The notes: generated from the letters alone by a model not told the origin. 64,000 bases of DNA from Streptomyces thermolilacinus SPC6 (GCF_000478605.2 NZ_ASHX02000001.1:1837895-1901894); one strand, 5' to 3'. Shown: positions 1 to 12,413, counted from the stretch's first letter. Made by a program: numbers and translations.

Positions 1-2
1 AC

Positions 3-1162
3 TTCGACGCGTTCGTGGCGCGGGCGCGGGAGCTGCGGATGGAGGTGGCGCTGGACTTCGCGCTCCAGTGCTCCCCCGACCACCCGTGGGTGCGCAGGCG
101 CCCGGCGTGGTTCCGGCACCGGGCGGACGGCTCCATCGCGTACGCGGAGAACCCCCCGAAGAAGTACCAGGACATCTACCCCATCGCGTTCGACGAGGAC
201 ATGCGCGGCATCATCCGGGAGACCGTGCGGGTGCTGCGGCACTGGATGGCGCACGGGGTGCGGATCTTCCGGGTGGACAACCCGCACACGAAGCCGGTCG
301 TGTTCTGGCAGAAGGTCATCGCCAACATCAACCGCACCGACCCGGACGTGATCTTCCTGGCGGAGGCGTTCACCCGGCCCGCGATGATGCGCACGCTCGG
401 CGCGATCGGCTTCCAGCAGTCGTACACGTACTTCACCTGGCGCAACACCAAGCAGGAGATCACCGAGTACCTGACGGAGCTGTCCACGGAGTCGGCCGCC
501 TCCATGCGGCCCAACCTGTTCGTGAACACGCCCGACATCCTGCCCGCCTACCTCCAGCACGGCGGGCGCCCGGCGTTCGAGGTGCGGGCGGTGCTCGCGG
601 CGACGCTGTCCCCGACGTGGGGGGTGTACGCCGGGTACGAGCTGTGCGAGAACACCCCGGTGCGGGAGGGCGGCGAGGAGTACCTCGACTCGGAGAAGTA
701 CCAGCTGCGGCCGCGTGACTGGGCGGCCGCCGAGCGGGAGGGCCGCAGCATCGCCCCGCTCATCACCACGCTCAACCGTCTGCGGCGCCGCCATCCGGCG
801 CTGCGGCGACTTCGGAACCTCCGCTTCCACCACGCCGACAACGACGCGGTCATCGCGTACAGCAAGCGGCAGGGTTCGAACGTGGTTCTGGTGGTCGTGA
901 ACCTCGACCCCCACCACACCCAGGAGGCGACGGTTTCGTTGAACATGCCGGATCTCGGCCTGGACTGGCACGAGACCGTACCGGTGCGCGACGAGCTCAC
1001 CGGTGAGACATATCACTGGGGCAGGACCAACTATGTGCGCCTGGAGCCGGGTGTCAGACCCGCGCACGTGCTGGTGGTGTGCCGGGGATCGGGGGGCTGC
1101 CCCTCTGATCAGCACAGTTCCGTCCTGCGACCGTCTCCCCCGATCGGAGGGTCACCCACATC

Positions 1163-1166
<4 letters not shown>
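3..1166 (+). CDS. glgE: Alpha-1,4-glucan:maltose-1-phosphate maltosyltransferase GlgE, 5' end cut off by window
   Basis: GlgE adds maltosyl units from maltose 1-phosphate to alpha-1,4-glucan in the cytoplasm. Only about 387 C-terminal residues are present; the family is usually 660-680 residues, so the N-terminal domain and the start of the (beta/alpha)8 barrel lie outside the window. The GH13_3 active site is visible: [10 protein letters not shown] carries the nucleophile Asp, FLAEAFTRP the acid/base Glu, and VNTPDILP a third conserved Asp. The C-terminal beta domain follows and ends with a short Ser/Pro/Gly tail. The TGA stop overlaps the treS ATG (ATGA), and GGAGG lies 12 nt upstream of that start, so the two are translationally coupled. 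The treS, mak and glgB neighbours confirm the GlgE pathway. Identity is secure. Confidence 0.95.
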
Positions 1167-3115
<1,949 letters not shown>

Positions 3116-3210
3116 CGGCGCGTTTGGCACCCCCACAGCCCCTACGTCCGGGCGGGGCGTTTCCCTCGCTCCGCCCTGGGCACTGTCCCCCTCATACGTC
3201 GATTCGGGTC

Positions 3211-3293
3211 TATAAGGACCATCCCCGCCCGACACGTCCCGCACAGCCGGACAGCCCATGCCGCATTCCGGGACACTCTGCACGTTCCGTGCA
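3211..3293 (+). promoter_or_regulatory. Possible promoter element and palindrome upstream of mak
   Basis: The 210-bp gap between treS and mak is the largest in this operon. It contains TATAAG at 3211-3216, which resembles a -10 element but has no convincing -35, and a perfect inverted repeat TGCACG-TTC-CGTGCA at 3279-3293, 32 bp before the mak start. This suggests a secondary promoter with an operator or a short leader hairpin. No binding protein can be named. Confidence 0.4.
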
Positions 3294-3325
3294 TTCTGTA
3301 GTACCCGGGGAAAGGACGCGCTGCC

Positions 3326-4777
3326 ATGTCGGAGACCGCATCCACCGCCCGGGCACCCGTCGCCCTGCTGCCGTCACTGGCGCCGCTGCTCCACGAATGG
3401 CTGCCGCGCAGACGGTGGTTCGCCGGGAAGGGGAAGCCGGTCACCGGCTTCTCCCTCGTGTCGGCCACCGAACTGCTGCCGCTCAGCGCCGCCGGGCCCG
3501 GACTGCTGCACCTGCTCGTCCGCGTCCAGCAGCCCGGCCTCGCCACCACGCCCGCCCCGCCCGGCGACTGCTACCAGCTGCTGCTCGGCGTGTGCGACAC
3601 GCTCCCGCCCCGGCTCGCCCCCGCCCTGATCGGGCGCGTCACCCAGGGGCCGCTCGTGGGACGCACGGTGTACGAGGCGCTCCAGGACCCGCGGCTCGCC
3701 GCGCTGCTCCTGGAGCGGCTGCGGTCGCCCGGCGCGATCGGCCCGCTGAGCTTCCACCGGACGGTGGCGATCCCCGACGGGCTGCCCCCGCGCGTGCTGG
3801 ACGCCGAGCAGTCGAACACGTCGCTCGTCTACGGCGACGCGTACATCCTGAAGATCTTCCGCCGCATCCATCCAGGTGCCAACCCGGACCTGGAGCTGCC
3901 GCTCGCCCTCGCCCGCGCCGGGTGCGCCCGGGTGCCCGCGCCCGTCGCCTGGTACGAGGCGGGGGCGGGCCCGGACGGCGCCACGCTGGGCGTCCTCCAG
4001 CCGTTCCTGCGCGGCTCGCAGGACGGCTGGCAGCTCGCGCTCGACGCGCTGGCCGCCGGGCGGGACTTCGTCCCCGAGGCGCACGCGCTGGGCCGGGCCA
4101 CCGCCGAGGTCCACACGGCCCTGGCGGAGGCGCTGCCCACGGTGCGGCTCGCCCGGCGGCAGGCGCGGGAGCTGGCGGTCGCGATGAGCCGCCGCCTGGA
4201 CGCCGCCACCCAGGCGGTGCCCGCGCTCATGCCGTACGTCCCCGGGCTGCGCGCCGCGTTCGAGACGGTCGCCGCGCTCGCCGAGAGCGGCAGCACCTGG
4301 CGCGCCCAGCGGGTCCACGGCGACCTGCACCTGGGGCAGGCGCTGCGCAGCGCGGACGGTGAGTGGTCGGTGATCGACTTCGAGGGGGAGCCCACGAAGC
4401 CGCTCGCCGAGCGCCGCCGCCCGCAGCCGCCGGTGCGGGACGTCGCCGGGATACTGCGCTCCTTCGACTACGCGGCCCACTCGCACCGCCCGTGGCACCC
4501 GGAGTGGGCGGAGCGCTGCCGGGACGCGTACTGCTCCGGGTACGCGGAGGCGTCCGGCCGCGACCCGCGCGCCGAGGCGGCGCTGCTGCGGGCGTACGAG
4601 ACGGACAAGGCGGTGTACGAGGTCGTCTACGAGGCCCGGCACCGCCCCGACTGGCTGCGCGTGCCGATGGCCGCGATCCAGCGCCTGGCCTCGCCGCCGG
4701 GCGCCGACCCGCTGCCGCCGGCCGCCGGGCGGGCGCTCACCGGGCGTACCCGCTTCTCCCCCGACCGGCGGTCCTGA
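3326..4777 (+). CDS. mak: Maltokinase (Mak, formerly Pep2)
   Basis: Maltokinase uses ATP to convert maltose to maltose 1-phosphate, the substrate of GlgE. The 483-residue protein has the actinobacterial Mak layout: an N-terminal cap domain ([15 protein letters not shown] near residues 28-42) joined to an aminoglycoside-phosphotransferase-like kinase fold. The catalytic loop is VHGDLHLGQ near residue 330 and the metal-binding motif is VIDFEGEP near 351, followed by [20 protein letters not shown], which is diagnostic for the family. The start ATG is preceded by GGGGAAAGGA. A 74-bp gap separates it from glgB. In several other actinobacteria mak is fused to treS; here the two are separate genes. 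Confidence 0.95.
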   Translation: MSETASTARAPVALLPSLAPLLHEWLPRRRWFAGKGKPVTGFSLVSATELLPLSAAGPGLLHLLVRVQQPGLATTPAPPGDCYQLLLGVCDTLPPRLAPALIGRVTQGPLVGRTVYEALQDPRLAALLLERLRSPGAIGPLSFHRTVAIPDGLPPRVLDAEQSNTSLVYGDAYILKIFRRIHPGANPDLELPLALARAGCARVPAPVAWYEAGAGPDGATLGVLQPFLRGSQDGWQLALDALAAGRDFVPEAHALGRATAEVHTALAEALPTVRLARRQARELAVAMSRRLDAATQAVPALMPYVPGLRAAFETVAALAESGSTWRAQRVHGDLHLGQALRSADGEWSVIDFEGEPTKPLAERRRPQPPVRDVAGILRSFDYAAHSHRPWHPEWAERCRDAYCSGYAEASGRDPRAEAALLRAYETDKAVYEVVYEARHRPDWLRVPMAAIQRLASPPGADPLPPAAGRALTGRTRFSPDRRS

Positions 4778-4851
4778 CCGGGCCTCACCTTCCTCTGTCT
4801 CCTCACCCGTACCACCTCACCCCACTCACCCCTCCGAGGAGGAGTCTCCCC

Positions 4852-7302
4852 GTGACCCCCCGCCGTCCGACCCGCAAGCCGCCCACGACGAGGACCGCGC
4901 AGCCGGTCGTCACCACTCTGGAGGCCCCCGAGACGAAGGCCCCCGAGGCGCCGGAAGCCGTGTCCGGAGCGACCGGAGCGCCGAAGGCCGCGGCCGGGGC
5001 CCCCGCCGCGAATGCCGAGGCCGCCGACAAGGCCGTGACCAAGGCCGCCGCCAAGGCCCCGGCCGGGGCCGCGTCCGGCGCCGCCCCCGCGAAGCCCGCC
5101 GCCAAGCGTCCGCCCCGCCCCCGGGACGGAGCCGCCGACGGGGTACCGGCACATCCGCTCCAGGGCGCCGACCGGGCGCGGCTGCTCGCCGGGGAGCACC
5201 ACGACCCGCACGGGCTGCTGGGCGTCCACCCGGTGCCGGACGGGGTGGCGTTCCGGGCGCTGCGCCCGCATGCCCTGGCGGTCGCCGTGGTCCTGCCCGA
5301 CGGGTCGCGGCACGCGCTGCACGACGACGGCGACGGCCTGTTCTCCGGCGTCCTGCCGCTGCCGGGCGTGCCCGACGGGTACCGGCTGCTCGTCTCGTAC
5401 GAGGAGGCGGAGCTGGAGGTCCACGACCCGTACCGGTTCCTGCCCGCGCTGGGCGAGCTGGACCTGCACCTGATCCGGGAGGGCCGCCACGAGGAGCTGT
5501 GGACGGCGCTCGGCGCGCGGGTGATGACCCACCAGGGCGTGTCCGGGACGCGCTTCACCGTGTGGGCGCCGAACGCGCGCGGGGTGCGGCTCGCCGGGGA
5601 CTGGACGTTCTGGGACGGCACCGGCCTGCCGATGCGGTCGCTGGGCGCGAGCGGCGTGTGGGAGCTGTTCGTGCCCGGCATCGACGAGGGCACGCTGTAC
5701 AAGTTCGAGGTGGTCGGGCCGGACGGGCACCACTCGCTGCGCGCCGACCCGATGGCGCGGCGCACCCAGTGCCCGCCCGAGACCGCGTCCGTCGTCACGG
5801 CCTCGCACCACGAGTGGCGGGACGCCGAGTGGATGGCCCGCCGGGGCGAGCGCCCGGTGCACGAGGCCCCCTTCTCCGTGTACGAGGTGCACCTGCCGTC
5901 CTGGCGGCCGGGGCTGTCGTACCGGGAGCTGGCCGATGTGCTCCCGGCGTACGTGAAGGACCTCGGGTTCACGCACGTGGAGCTGATGCCGGTCGCCGAG
6001 CACCCGTACAGCCCGTCGTGGGGCTACCAGGTCACCTCGTACTACGCGCCGACGGCCCGGCTCGGCACGCCCGACGACTTCAAGTACCTGGTGGACCGGC
6101 TGCACCAGGCGGGCATCGGCGTCCTCGTGGACTGGGTGCCCGCGCACTTCCCGAAGGACGACTGGGCGCTGGCCCGGTTCGACGGGACGCCGCTGTACGA
6201 GCACCCGGACCCGCGCCGCGCCGAGCACCCCGACTGGGGGACGCTGGAGTTCGACTACGGCCGCACGGAGGTGCGCAACTTCCTGGTGGCGAACGCCGTC
6301 TACTGGTGCCAGGAGTTCCACATCGACGGGCTGCGCGTGGACGCGGTCGCCTCGATGCTGTACCTGGACTACTCCCGCGAGTACGGCGAGTGGGCGCCCA
6401 ACGAGTACGGCGGCCGGGAGAACTTCGACGCGGTCCGCTTCATGCAGGAGATGAACGCGACCGTGTACCGGCGCTGCCCCGGCGTGGTGACGATCGCGGA
6501 GGAGTCCACGGCGTGGGAGGGCGTGACCCGCCCCACCGACCAGGGCGGGCTCGGCTTCGGGCTGAAGTGGAACATGGGCTGGATGCACGACTCGCTCGTG
6601 TACGTCTCCAAGGAGCCGGTGCACCGCAAGTACCACCACAACGAGATGACGTTCTCGATGGTGTACGCGTACAGCGAGAACTACGTGCTGCCGATCTCGC
6701 ACGACGAGGTGGTGCACGGCAAGCAGGCGCTCGTGTCGAAGATGCCGGGCGACTGGTGGCAGCGGCGCGCCAACCACCGGGCGTACCTGGGCTTCATGTG
6801 GGCCCATCCGGGCAAGCAACTGCTGTTCATGGGCCAGGAGTTCGCGCAGGGCGCCGAGTGGTCGGAGGCGCACGGGCCCGAGTGGTGGCTGCTGGCCGAC
6901 GACTACCACTCGGCGGGCGACCACCGGGGCGTGCGGGACCTGGTGCGCGACCTGAACGCCGTGTACGCGGCGACGCCCGCGCTGTGGGAGCGGGACACGG
7001 TCCCGGAGGGCTTCCAGTGGGCGCTGGGCGACGCCGCCGACGACAACGTGTTCGCGTTCCTGCGGTACGACGCGCAGGGGTCCCCGCTGCTGGCGGTGAG
7101 CAACTTCTCGCCCGTGGTCCGGCACGACTACCGGCTGTGGGCCCCGGAGTCCGTCCCGGCCTGGTCGGAGGTCCTCAACACGGACGCCGCCCGGTACGGC
7201 GGCAGTGGCGTGCGGAACGAGGGCCCGCTGAAGCGCGAGCCCGACGGCGTCCGCATGACGCTGCCGCCGCTGGCGACGGTCTGGTTCAGGCCGGCCGGCT
7301 GA
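4852..7302 (+). CDS. glgB: 1,4-alpha-glucan branching enzyme GlgB
   Basis: GlgB introduces alpha-1,6 branches into the glucan built by GlgE. I chose the GTG at 4852 because GAGGAGGAG lies 7 nt upstream; the open frame extends further 5' without a better start. This gives 816 residues. The first 95 or so form an Ala/Pro/Lys-rich extension, then come the N1/CBM48 modules ([31 protein letters not shown]) and the GH13 barrel. The nucleophile Asp is in LRVDAVASM near residue 493, the acid/base Glu in IAEEST near 549, and the third Asp in [10 protein letters not shown] near 616. The stop lies within the 3' end of the convergent helicase gene, so the two genes share 17 bp. Confidence 0.95.
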   Translation: MTPRRPTRKPPTTRTAQPVVTTLEAPETKAPEAPEAVSGATGAPKAAAGAPAANAEAADKAVTKAAAKAPAGAASGAAPAKPAAKRPPRPRDGAADGVPAHPLQGADRARLLAGEHHDPHGLLGVHPVPDGVAFRALRPHALAVAVVLPDGSRHALHDDGDGLFSGVLPLPGVPDGYRLLVSYEEAELEVHDPYRFLPALGELDLHLIREGRHEELWTALGARVMTHQGVSGTRFTVWAPNARGVRLAGDWTFWDGTGLPMRSLGASGVWELFVPGIDEGTLYKFEVVGPDGHHSLRADPMARRTQCPPETASVVTASHHEWRDAEWMARRGERPVHEAPFSVYEVHLPSWRPGLSYRELADVLPAYVKDLGFTHVELMPVAEHPYSPSWGYQVTSYYAPTARLGTPDDFKYLVDRLHQAGIGVLVDWVPAHFPKDDWALARFDGTPLYEHPDPRRAEHPDWGTLEFDYGRTEVRNFLVANAVYWCQEFHIDGLRVDAVASMLYLDYSREYGEWAPNEYGGRENFDAVRFMQEMNATVYRRCPGVVTIAEESTAWEGVTRPTDQGGLGFGLKWNMGWMHDSLVYVSKEPVHRKYHHNEMTFSMVYAYSENYVLPISHDEVVHGKQALVSKMPGDWWQRRANHRAYLGFMWAHPGKQLLFMGQEFAQGAEWSEAHGPEWWLLADDYHSAGDHRGVRDLVRDLNAVYAATPALWERDTVPEGFQWALGDAADDNVFAFLRYDAQGSPLLAVSNFSPVVRHDYRLWAPESVPAWSEVLNTDAARYGGSGVRNEGPLKREPDGVRMTLPPLATVWFRPAG

Positions 7303-9532
7303 GCCTTACGGTGCCCAGCCGCTGGGTCGCGCGGGTCAGCGCCACGTACAGGTCGTTGACGCCGTGCGGCCCGGCGGCGCGGATGCCGTCGGGGTCGGCG
7401 ACGATCACCGTGTCGAACTCCAGGCCCTTCGCCTCCCGCGGGTCGAGGAGGACGACGGGCCGGGTCAGGTCCGGGTTGGGGCCGCGGCCCGCTCCGGGGA
7501 GCGCGGCGGCGAGGGCGGGCAGGTGGGCGGCGGGAGCGATCACGGCGAGCCGCCCCTCGTCGCGGGTCTCGCGGGCGACGGCCTGCGCGACGGCGCCCGG
7601 CAGGTCGTCCGTGACGGTCTCCCAGGGCGGTACGCCGGTGGAGCGCACCGAGCGGGGCGGCCGGAAGTCCGGATCCTCGGCGCGTCGCAGCCGGGCCGCT
7701 ACCTCCATGATCTCGGCGGGGGTGCGGTAGTTGACGCCGAGCGTGACGTGCTCGTAGCGGTCCCCGACGTACGGGGCGAGGATCTCCCGCCAGGAGCCGC
7801 AGCCCGCCGCGTCGCCGGTCTGCGCGGGGTCCCCGACGAGCGTCATGGACCGGGTGGGGATGCGGCGCATCAGCAGCCGCCACGCCATCGCGGACAGCTC
7901 CTGCGCCTCGTCCACGATGATGTGCCCGAACGCCCAGGTGCGGTCGGCCGCGGCGCGCTCGGCGGCCGTGCGGTGGTCGTCCTCCTCGTGCCGCTCGGCG
8001 AACCGCTCGGCGTCGATGACGTCGTGCGCGGCGAGCACTTCGGACTCCTCGTCCTCGAACTCGTACGTCCGCGAGGCGTAGGACACGTCGAGGACGCCCT
8101 GCGCGTAGGCGACGCGGCGGGCGCGCTCGCGGGCGGCGGCGGCGCGGGCGGCCGAGTCGTCCTCGCCGAGCAGCTCCGCCGCCTCGTCGAGGAGCGGCAC
8201 GTCGGCGGGGGTCCAGGGGGCGCCGGGGTCGCGGCGTACGAACTCGGCCTCGCCGTCCGGGAGATAGCCGTACGGGTCCTCCAGGAACCCTTCGACCAGG
8301 CGCTGCGGGGTGAGCACGGGCCACAGCTCGTCGATGGCGGCGTGCACCTCGTCGCTGGCCGCGACCTCCTTGCCGATCTGGGCGATGTCGGAGGCGTCGA
8401 GGAGGTTCGGGCCGCCGTACGGGTCGGCGCCGAGCCGGTCCGCGAGCTGGGCGGTGAGCGCGTCGACGACCCGGGTGGCGAAGCGGGGGCGGGCCAGGTT
8501 GTGCGGGAGGCCGGTGGAGCGGGCGTCCCAGCGGGCGTCCTCGGCCGTGTCCCGGTCCAGGAGCAGCGTGCCGTAGTCCTCGTGGTCGATCTCCAGGGGC
8601 TCACCGGTGGGCGGCACGGTCTGCTGGTCCCGGACGCAGGCGGCCAGCACGTCGGCCATGGCGGCGCGCCCCTTGATCTCGGCGGCCTCAGGCGTGTCGG
8701 TCCCGGTGGCGTGGACGCCGGGGAACAGCTCGCCGACGGTGGCGAGCAGCACGCCCGTCTCGCCGAGGCTGGGCAGGACCTCCCCGATGTACCGCAGGAA
8801 GGCGGCGTTGGGTCCCACGACGAGCACCGCGCGGCGGGCCAGCAACTCCCGCTGCGCGTACAGCAGATAGGCGGCGCGGTGCAGGGCGACGGCGGTCTTG
8901 CCCGTGCCGGGGCCGCCCTCCACGACGAGGACGCCGTGGTGCGGGGCGCGGATGACGCGGTCCTGCTCGGCCTGGACGGTCCGCACGATGTCCGTCATCC
9001 GGCCGGTGCGGGCGGCGTCGAGCGCGGCGAGCAGCACGTCGTCGGCGTTGTGGCCCTCGTGGCCGCTGCGCGTCGGGTCGCCCAGGTCGAGGATCTCGTC
9101 GTGCAGGGCGGTGACCTCGCGGCCCTCGGTGGTGAGGTGGCGGCGCCGGCTGAGACCCATGGGGGTGTGGCCGGTCGCCAGGTAGAACGGGCGGGCCACC
9201 TCGGCGCGCCAGTCGATGACGAGCGGGGTGCGCTCGGCGTCGTCCTCGCGGATGCCGATGCGCCCGATGTGGTGGTCGCGCCCGTCCCGGAACACGAGCC
9301 GCCCGAAGCACAGGCCCTGGTCACCGGCGTTGTACGCGGCGAGCAGCCCCGACTGCTCGGCGACGACGATGTCCCGCTCGATCCGCGCCTGCCGCCCGTT
9401 CCCGGCGTTCTTCAGCGCGTCGCGCACGGCGGCCTCGGCCCGTTCCCGCAGGAGGTCGAGCCGGTCGTAGAGCCCGCTGACGAACCGCTGCTCGTCCCGC
9501 AGCGCCTCGGTCTCCCCGATTGACAATTCCAC
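7286..9532 (-). CDS. helD: HelD-like superfamily 1 helicase / RNA polymerase recycling factor
   Basis: HelD proteins are UvrD-like ATPases that dislodge stalled RNA polymerase from DNA; the actinobacterial class includes Streptomyces HelR, linked to rifamycin tolerance. The 748-residue product starts with a coiled segment ([22 protein letters not shown]) and has Walker A GGPGTGKT near residue 205. Further helicase motifs include [34 protein letters not shown] and [19 protein letters not shown], with [12 protein letters not shown] near the C terminus. The GTG at 9532 gives this length, but its GGGAG sits too close; a TTG two codons downstream has better spacing. I saw no inverted repeat matching the rifamycin-associated element as I remember it, so HelR-type induction is not supported. 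Confidence 0.82.
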   Translation of the reverse strand: MELSIGETEALRDEQRFVSGLYDRLDLLRERAEAAVRDALKNAGNGRQARIERDIVVAEQSGLLAAYNAGDQGLCFGRLVFRDGRDHHIGRIGIREDDAERTPLVIDWRAEVARPFYLATGHTPMGLSRRRHLTTEGREVTALHDEILDLGDPTRSGHEGHNADDVLLAALDAARTGRMTDIVRTVQAEQDRVIRAPHHGVLVVEGGPGTGKTAVALHRAAYLLYAQRELLARRAVLVVGPNAAFLRYIGEVLPSLGETGVLLATVGELFPGVHATGTDTPEAAEIKGRAAMADVLAACVRDQQTVPPTGEPLEIDHEDYGTLLLDRDTAEDARWDARSTGLPHNLARPRFATRVVDALTAQLADRLGADPYGGPNLLDASDIAQIGKEVAASDEVHAAIDELWPVLTPQRLVEGFLEDPYGYLPDGEAEFVRRDPGAPWTPADVPLLDEAAELLGEDDSAARAAAARERARRVAYAQGVLDVSYASRTYEFEDEESEVLAAHDVIDAERFAERHEEDDHRTAAERAAADRTWAFGHIIVDEAQELSAMAWRLLMRRIPTRSMTLVGDPAQTGDAAGCGSWREILAPYVGDRYEHVTLGVNYRTPAEIMEVAARLRRAEDPDFRPPRSVRSTGVPPWETVTDDLPGAVAQAVARETRDEGRLAVIAPAAHLPALAAALPGAGRGPNPDLTRPVVLLDPREAKGLEFDTVIVADPDGIRAAGPHGVNDLYVALTRATQRLGTVRLSRPA

Positions 9533-9558
9533 TCCCGACGCGATAACGTGTGCCTGTT

Positions 9559-9597
9559 GATTCCGTACGCGGCTTTGCTATGCCCTCGCACGGAATC
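9559..9597. promoter_or_regulatory. Inverted repeat upstream of helD
   Basis: Perfect 8-bp arms GATTCCGT (9559-9566) and ACGGAATC (9590-9597) are separated by 23 bp, inside the helD 5' region. On the minus strand TATAGT (complement of 9601-9606) lies just upstream and could be a -10 element, which would place the repeat in the leader. A second small hairpin, GGGGC-TTTTTTGT-GCCCC, sits at 9642-9659. The remaining sequence up to 9830 shows nothing I can identify. Confidence 0.45.
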
Positions 9598-9830
9598 ATC
9601 CACTATACGCGCGTCCCGTCCCCGCCCGCCAACACCGGCGCGGGGCTTTTTTGTGCCCCCATGTCGCGGCCCCGCGCCTTGCGCCCCGTTCCGCGCCCCG
9701 CGACTCGGCTCCCCGCTGGTGGCGTGCCGGGCGCGTGCGGCCGCCCGGGAGGCGGGCCGTGGACGCGGGGCGTGGGAGGTGCCATGATCGCGCGGGTGTC
9801 CGGTTCAGGGCCGGGCCGGAGGGAGGCGGC

Positions 9831-10145
9831 ATGAGGGTCTACCTCGGCATGGCGGTCGTCGCGCTGGCATTGCTGATCGCCGCGTCGGGTGTCGCGGCGA
9901 TCACACGTGGCTGGGTGCTTCCCGTGAACCGGGGGACTGTCCGCCGCCCGCGCCTCTACGGCTGGGCGCAGTTGGCCGTCGCCGCCGCCCTGTGCTGTCA
10001 GGTGGTCTTCGGGCTGCTGGCGGACGACCTCGTGATCCGGCGGTGGGGGACCATGGCCGGCAGCGCGCTCATGGTGGCCGGCGTCGTCCTGATCGCGGTG
10101 AACCAGCGCACGGCCGGCCGCAGGCAGGGCACCGGCGCGCCCTGA
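9831..10145 (+). CDS. Small integral membrane protein, unknown function
   Basis: The 104-residue product has an N-terminal hydrophobic helix (MAVVALALLIAASGVAAI), a short basic loop (RGTVRRPRLYGW), and two further hydrophobic stretches (LAVAAALCCQVVFGLLA and AGSALMVAGVVLIAVN), ending in a basic tail. This predicts three membrane helices. GGAGGGAGG lies just upstream of the ATG. It is convergent with the thioredoxin gene, about 40 bp apart. I do not recognise a family; the pattern resembles many small streptomycete membrane proteins. Confidence 0.7.
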   Translation: MRVYLGMAVVALALLIAASGVAAITRGWVLPVNRGTVRRPRLYGWAQLAVAAALCCQVVFGLLADDLVIRRWGTMAGSALMVAGVVLIAVNQRTAGRRQGTGAP

Positions 10146-10185
10146 GCCCTGGCGGTCCCCGGCGCGGGCGCGCGGCGCGGGGCCC

Positions 10186-10506
10186 TCAGGTGCGGGGCGT
10201 GAGGGACAGGGCCGTGAGGAGGCGGCGCTCGGGGAGGGCTCCGACCACCGAGCGGACCGGCTCGCCGCCTTCGAACAGGAACGTCGTCGGGGTGGACAGC
10301 ACGGCGTAGCGGGACACCGTCTCCGGGTTCGTGTCCACGTCCACCGTGACCACGTCCAGCTCGTCCGCGTGCTCCTCGGCGACGCGTTCCAGGACGGGGC
10401 CGAGCATGCGGCAGGGGACGCACCAGGTGGCGGTGAACTCGACCAGGACGGGGCGGTCGGCGGACAGGACCTCGGTGGCGAAGTCGGCGTCGGTGACGGT
10501 CCTCAT
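10186..10506 (-). CDS. Thioredoxin, WCVPC active site
   Basis: A 106-residue single-domain thioredoxin. The active site is TWCVPCRM near residue 30 rather than the usual WCGPC, and the cis-Pro motif STPTTFLFEGG is present near 75. No signal peptide is visible, so it should be cytosolic. The ATG overlaps the stop of the upstream MerR gene (ATGA), so the two are translationally coupled in one transcript. From memory it corresponds to one of several S. coelicolor thioredoxins (SCO5438). The Val between the cysteines should alter the redox potential relative to WCGPC. The substrate is unknown; the MerR partner suggests a stress-induced role. Confidence 0.9.
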   Translation of the reverse strand: MRTVTDADFATEVLSADRPVLVEFTATWCVPCRMLGPVLERVAEEHADELDVVTVDVDTNPETVSRYAVLSTPTTFLFEGGEPVRSVVGALPERRLLTALSLTPRT

Positions 10507-10913
10507 GGGGTGGGCCCTCCGAATTGGCAGCGGGGTTCGGGTGCTTCGTACGCGGTGGCGGCGGTTGCCTCGGCGGCCTCCAGATGCGCGGCGACCTGCG
10601 CGCGGACGGTGCCCAACTGGTCGATCAGCGCGTCCAGTCCGGTCAGCTTCCGGCGGTACACGGCCAGCGAGGCCGGGCAGGCGTCGCCGGACGGGTGACC
10701 GGCGCGCAGGCACTCGACGAACGGCCGGGTCTCCTCCAAACCGAAGCCGAAGTCCTGGAGGACCCGGATCTGCCGCAGCAGCCGCAGGTCGTCCTCGCCG
10801 TACGTCCGGTGGCCGTTGTCGCCGCGGCGCGCCGGGAGCAGCCCGCGCGACTCGTAGTAGCGCAGGGTGCGGGTGGTGACCCCGGCGCGCCGGGCCAGTT
10901 CGCCGATTCGCAT
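10503..10913 (-). CDS. MerR-family transcriptional regulator coupled to thioredoxin
   Basis: The product is 136 residues. The start MRIGELARRAGV is the canonical MerR N terminus, so the ATG at 10913 is preferred over an in-frame start 11 codons upstream. The winged HTH (LARRAGVTTRTLRYYESRGLL) is followed by a dimerisation helix and a C-terminal region with three cysteines (VECLRAG, GDACPAS, RCQFGG). Those cysteines could bind a thiol-reactive ligand or metal, but they do not form the Cys pattern of ZntR/CueR or the SoxR iron-sulfur motif. A near-perfect dyad at 10931-10946 lies just upstream and fits autoregulation. The overlap with thioredoxin suggests the regulated function is thiol homeostasis. 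Confidence 0.88.
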   Translation of the reverse strand: MRIGELARRAGVTTRTLRYYESRGLLPARRGDNGHRTYGEDDLRLLRQIRVLQDFGFGLEETRPFVECLRAGHPSGDACPASLAVYRRKLTGLDALIDQLGTVRAQVAAHLEAAEATAATAYEAPEPRCQFGGPTP

Positions 10914-10930
10914 GCCTGTGAACGTACGGG

Positions 10931-10946
10931 TTGACGTCGGCGTCAA
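10931..10946. promoter_or_regulatory. MerR-type operator
   Basis: TTGACGTCGGCGTCAA is a 16-bp dyad with one mismatched pair, 17 bp upstream of the merR start. MerR regulators typically bind such dyads inside promoters with long spacers, and on the minus strand TTGACG also reads as a -35 element. I infer that this is the MerR site controlling the merR-thioredoxin pair. Confidence 0.65.
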
Positions 10947-10959
10947 GGCAAGCGTCGCG

Positions 10960-12186
10960 TCACTCCTGCGGCGTGAGGCCCGCCAGCGCCTCGGGGGCCA
11001 CGCGGCCCGTCCGCTCCCGCTGCGGGAAGTCCCCGACCTTGATCCGCGCGACCTCCTCGGCCGTCGCGTAGTCGACGACCGACACCTCGTCCCGGTTGGA
11101 CAGCGTCACCCAGCAGGTGCCGCCGTCGGGGCCGGTCACCGACCAGTACGGCAGCGACCCCTGCGGGTAGTGGACGAAGCCGTCCGTGGCGAGGGCCGGG
11201 CGGGAGACGACGGCCGTGTAGTCGTCGATGGTCCCGGCCATGCAGAGCTTGTCGCGCGCCGCGTTCATGGCCATGCCGTGGTGCGCGGAGTTCTGCGGGT
11301 AGTCGTCCGGCTTCAGCGCCGCGCCCGCCGGGCTGAACGGCATCTCGACGGTGCGGACCGTGCGGCCGGCTTCGAGGTCGTACTCGATGAAACCGTTCAG
11401 GTAGGAGAGCTGCGCGTACATCGTCCGGCCGTCCGGGGTGATCACGGCCGGGCGGACGCCCCTGTCGAAGGTGTGGGTGCGGACCACCTTCAGGGTCCTG
11501 GCGTCCACGACGGTGACCTGCTTGCTGCCCTTGAGGAAGTTCAGGGCCTTGGGCAGGGACGTCACGCCGATGGACATGTTGTAGATGAGGGACCCGTCGG
11601 CGGAGTAGATGTTCTCGTGCGGGTACGTGCCGGTGGGGAACTCGCCGGTGATGCGGCCGGTCGCCGTGTCGATCGTCTGCGCCTTGGCGGCGGTGATGGC
11701 GGACACGACGAAGGTGCGGCCGTCGGCGGAGAGCGCCGCGTGGTCGGCCTTCAGCCCGGCCAGGTGCGTCCGCCACAGCTGGCGGCCGGTCGCCACGTCG
11801 TACGCGGCGGTGTCGCCCAGGTTGCCGCGCGAGACGTACAGGGTGCGGCCGTCCGGCGACAGATGGGCGTCGTCCACGAACTTGTCGCCGCCCGCCTGCT
11901 GCCTGACCACCTCGTACGCGGCGCGGCGCAGCGGGTCCATGCCGCGCAGGACCTCCTCCAGGTCGGGGACGACGTCCAGGGTGCCGAGGTTCCGGTACGT
12001 ACGGGCGTCGAGGAAGCTCACCGTGCCGTCGGCGCTGTTGCCGACCAGGACCACGTCCCGGAGGGCCTCGGAGGCGGGCGCTTCCGGGGCGGCGGGCGCG
12101 GCGGCCGTCGCCGACGGGAGGGCGGCGGTGACGGAGAGGGCCAGGGCGAGGGCGAGCGCGGCGGTCGTGCGGGCCAGACGTGACAT
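10960..12186 (-). CDS. Secreted YVTN-type beta-propeller protein
   Basis: 408 residues with a clear Sec signal peptide (RTTAALALALALSVTAALP, then Ala-rich cleavage region). The mature part is a chain of propeller blades: VLVGNSADGTVSFLDARTY, DAHLSPDGRTLYVSRGN, ALSADGRTFVVSA, IYSADGSLIYNMSIG, VITPDGRTMYAQLS, and a final VSVVDYATAEEVARI. The xSPDGRxxYV motifs are typical of YncE/YVTN repeat proteins and of 3-carboxymuconate cyclase-like propellers. No catalytic residues can be assigned. It is followed on the same strand by the merR operon but separated from it by the operator. Probably extracellular; function unknown. Confidence 0.82.
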   Translation of the reverse strand: MSRLARTTAALALALALSVTAALPSATAAAPAAPEAPASEALRDVVLVGNSADGTVSFLDARTYRNLGTLDVVPDLEEVLRGMDPLRRAAYEVVRQQAGGDKFVDDAHLSPDGRTLYVSRGNLGDTAAYDVATGRQLWRTHLAGLKADHAALSADGRTFVVSAITAAKAQTIDTATGRITGEFPTGTYPHENIYSADGSLIYNMSIGVTSLPKALNFLKGSKQVTVVDARTLKVVRTHTFDRGVRPAVITPDGRTMYAQLSYLNGFIEYDLEAGRTVRTVEMPFSPAGAALKPDDYPQNSAHHGMAMNAARDKLCMAGTIDDYTAVVSRPALATDGFVHYPQGSLPYWSVTGPDGGTCWVTLSNRDEVSVVDYATAEEVARIKVGDFPQRERTGRVAPEALAGLTPQE

Positions 12187-12350
12187 GGGGGGTCCATCCC
12201 TTCACACCGGTGCGGGTGGCGGTCGTCGTCGGGGCGTGCGGACGGTGCGCGTACGGGTGTCACGGCCGTACGGGCGCCATGAACCGTACGGGTTGGGTGT
12301 CATGCGCGCGCCATGTTACCGGCGGTACGACCGGACGGACCCCTACGTGT

Positions 12351-12390
12351 ACGGGCGCGGGGCCGGCCCTGCTCCGGCTCCCGCGCCCGT
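12351..12390 (-). terminator. Hairpin terminator downstream of the symporter gene
   Basis: CGGGCGCGGG and CCCGCGCCCG form a perfect 10-bp stem, extendable by one A-T pair, about 25 nt beyond the symporter stop on the minus strand. There is no U-run, as is usual for streptomycete terminators. Confidence 0.6.
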
Positions 12391-12413
12391 GCCCGTACCG
12401 CCGCCTCCGGGCG

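Noticed and set aside
9598..9830. Small open frames in both directions between helD and the small membrane protein
   Set aside because: Low-complexity Pro/Arg/Ala sequence without ribosome binding sites; the real gene begins at 9831 with a strong GGAGG.
12187..12350. Cluster of CGTACGGG words considered as a binding-site array
   Set aside because: The same word is common in intergenic and coding DNA over the whole window, so the cluster is not distinctive.
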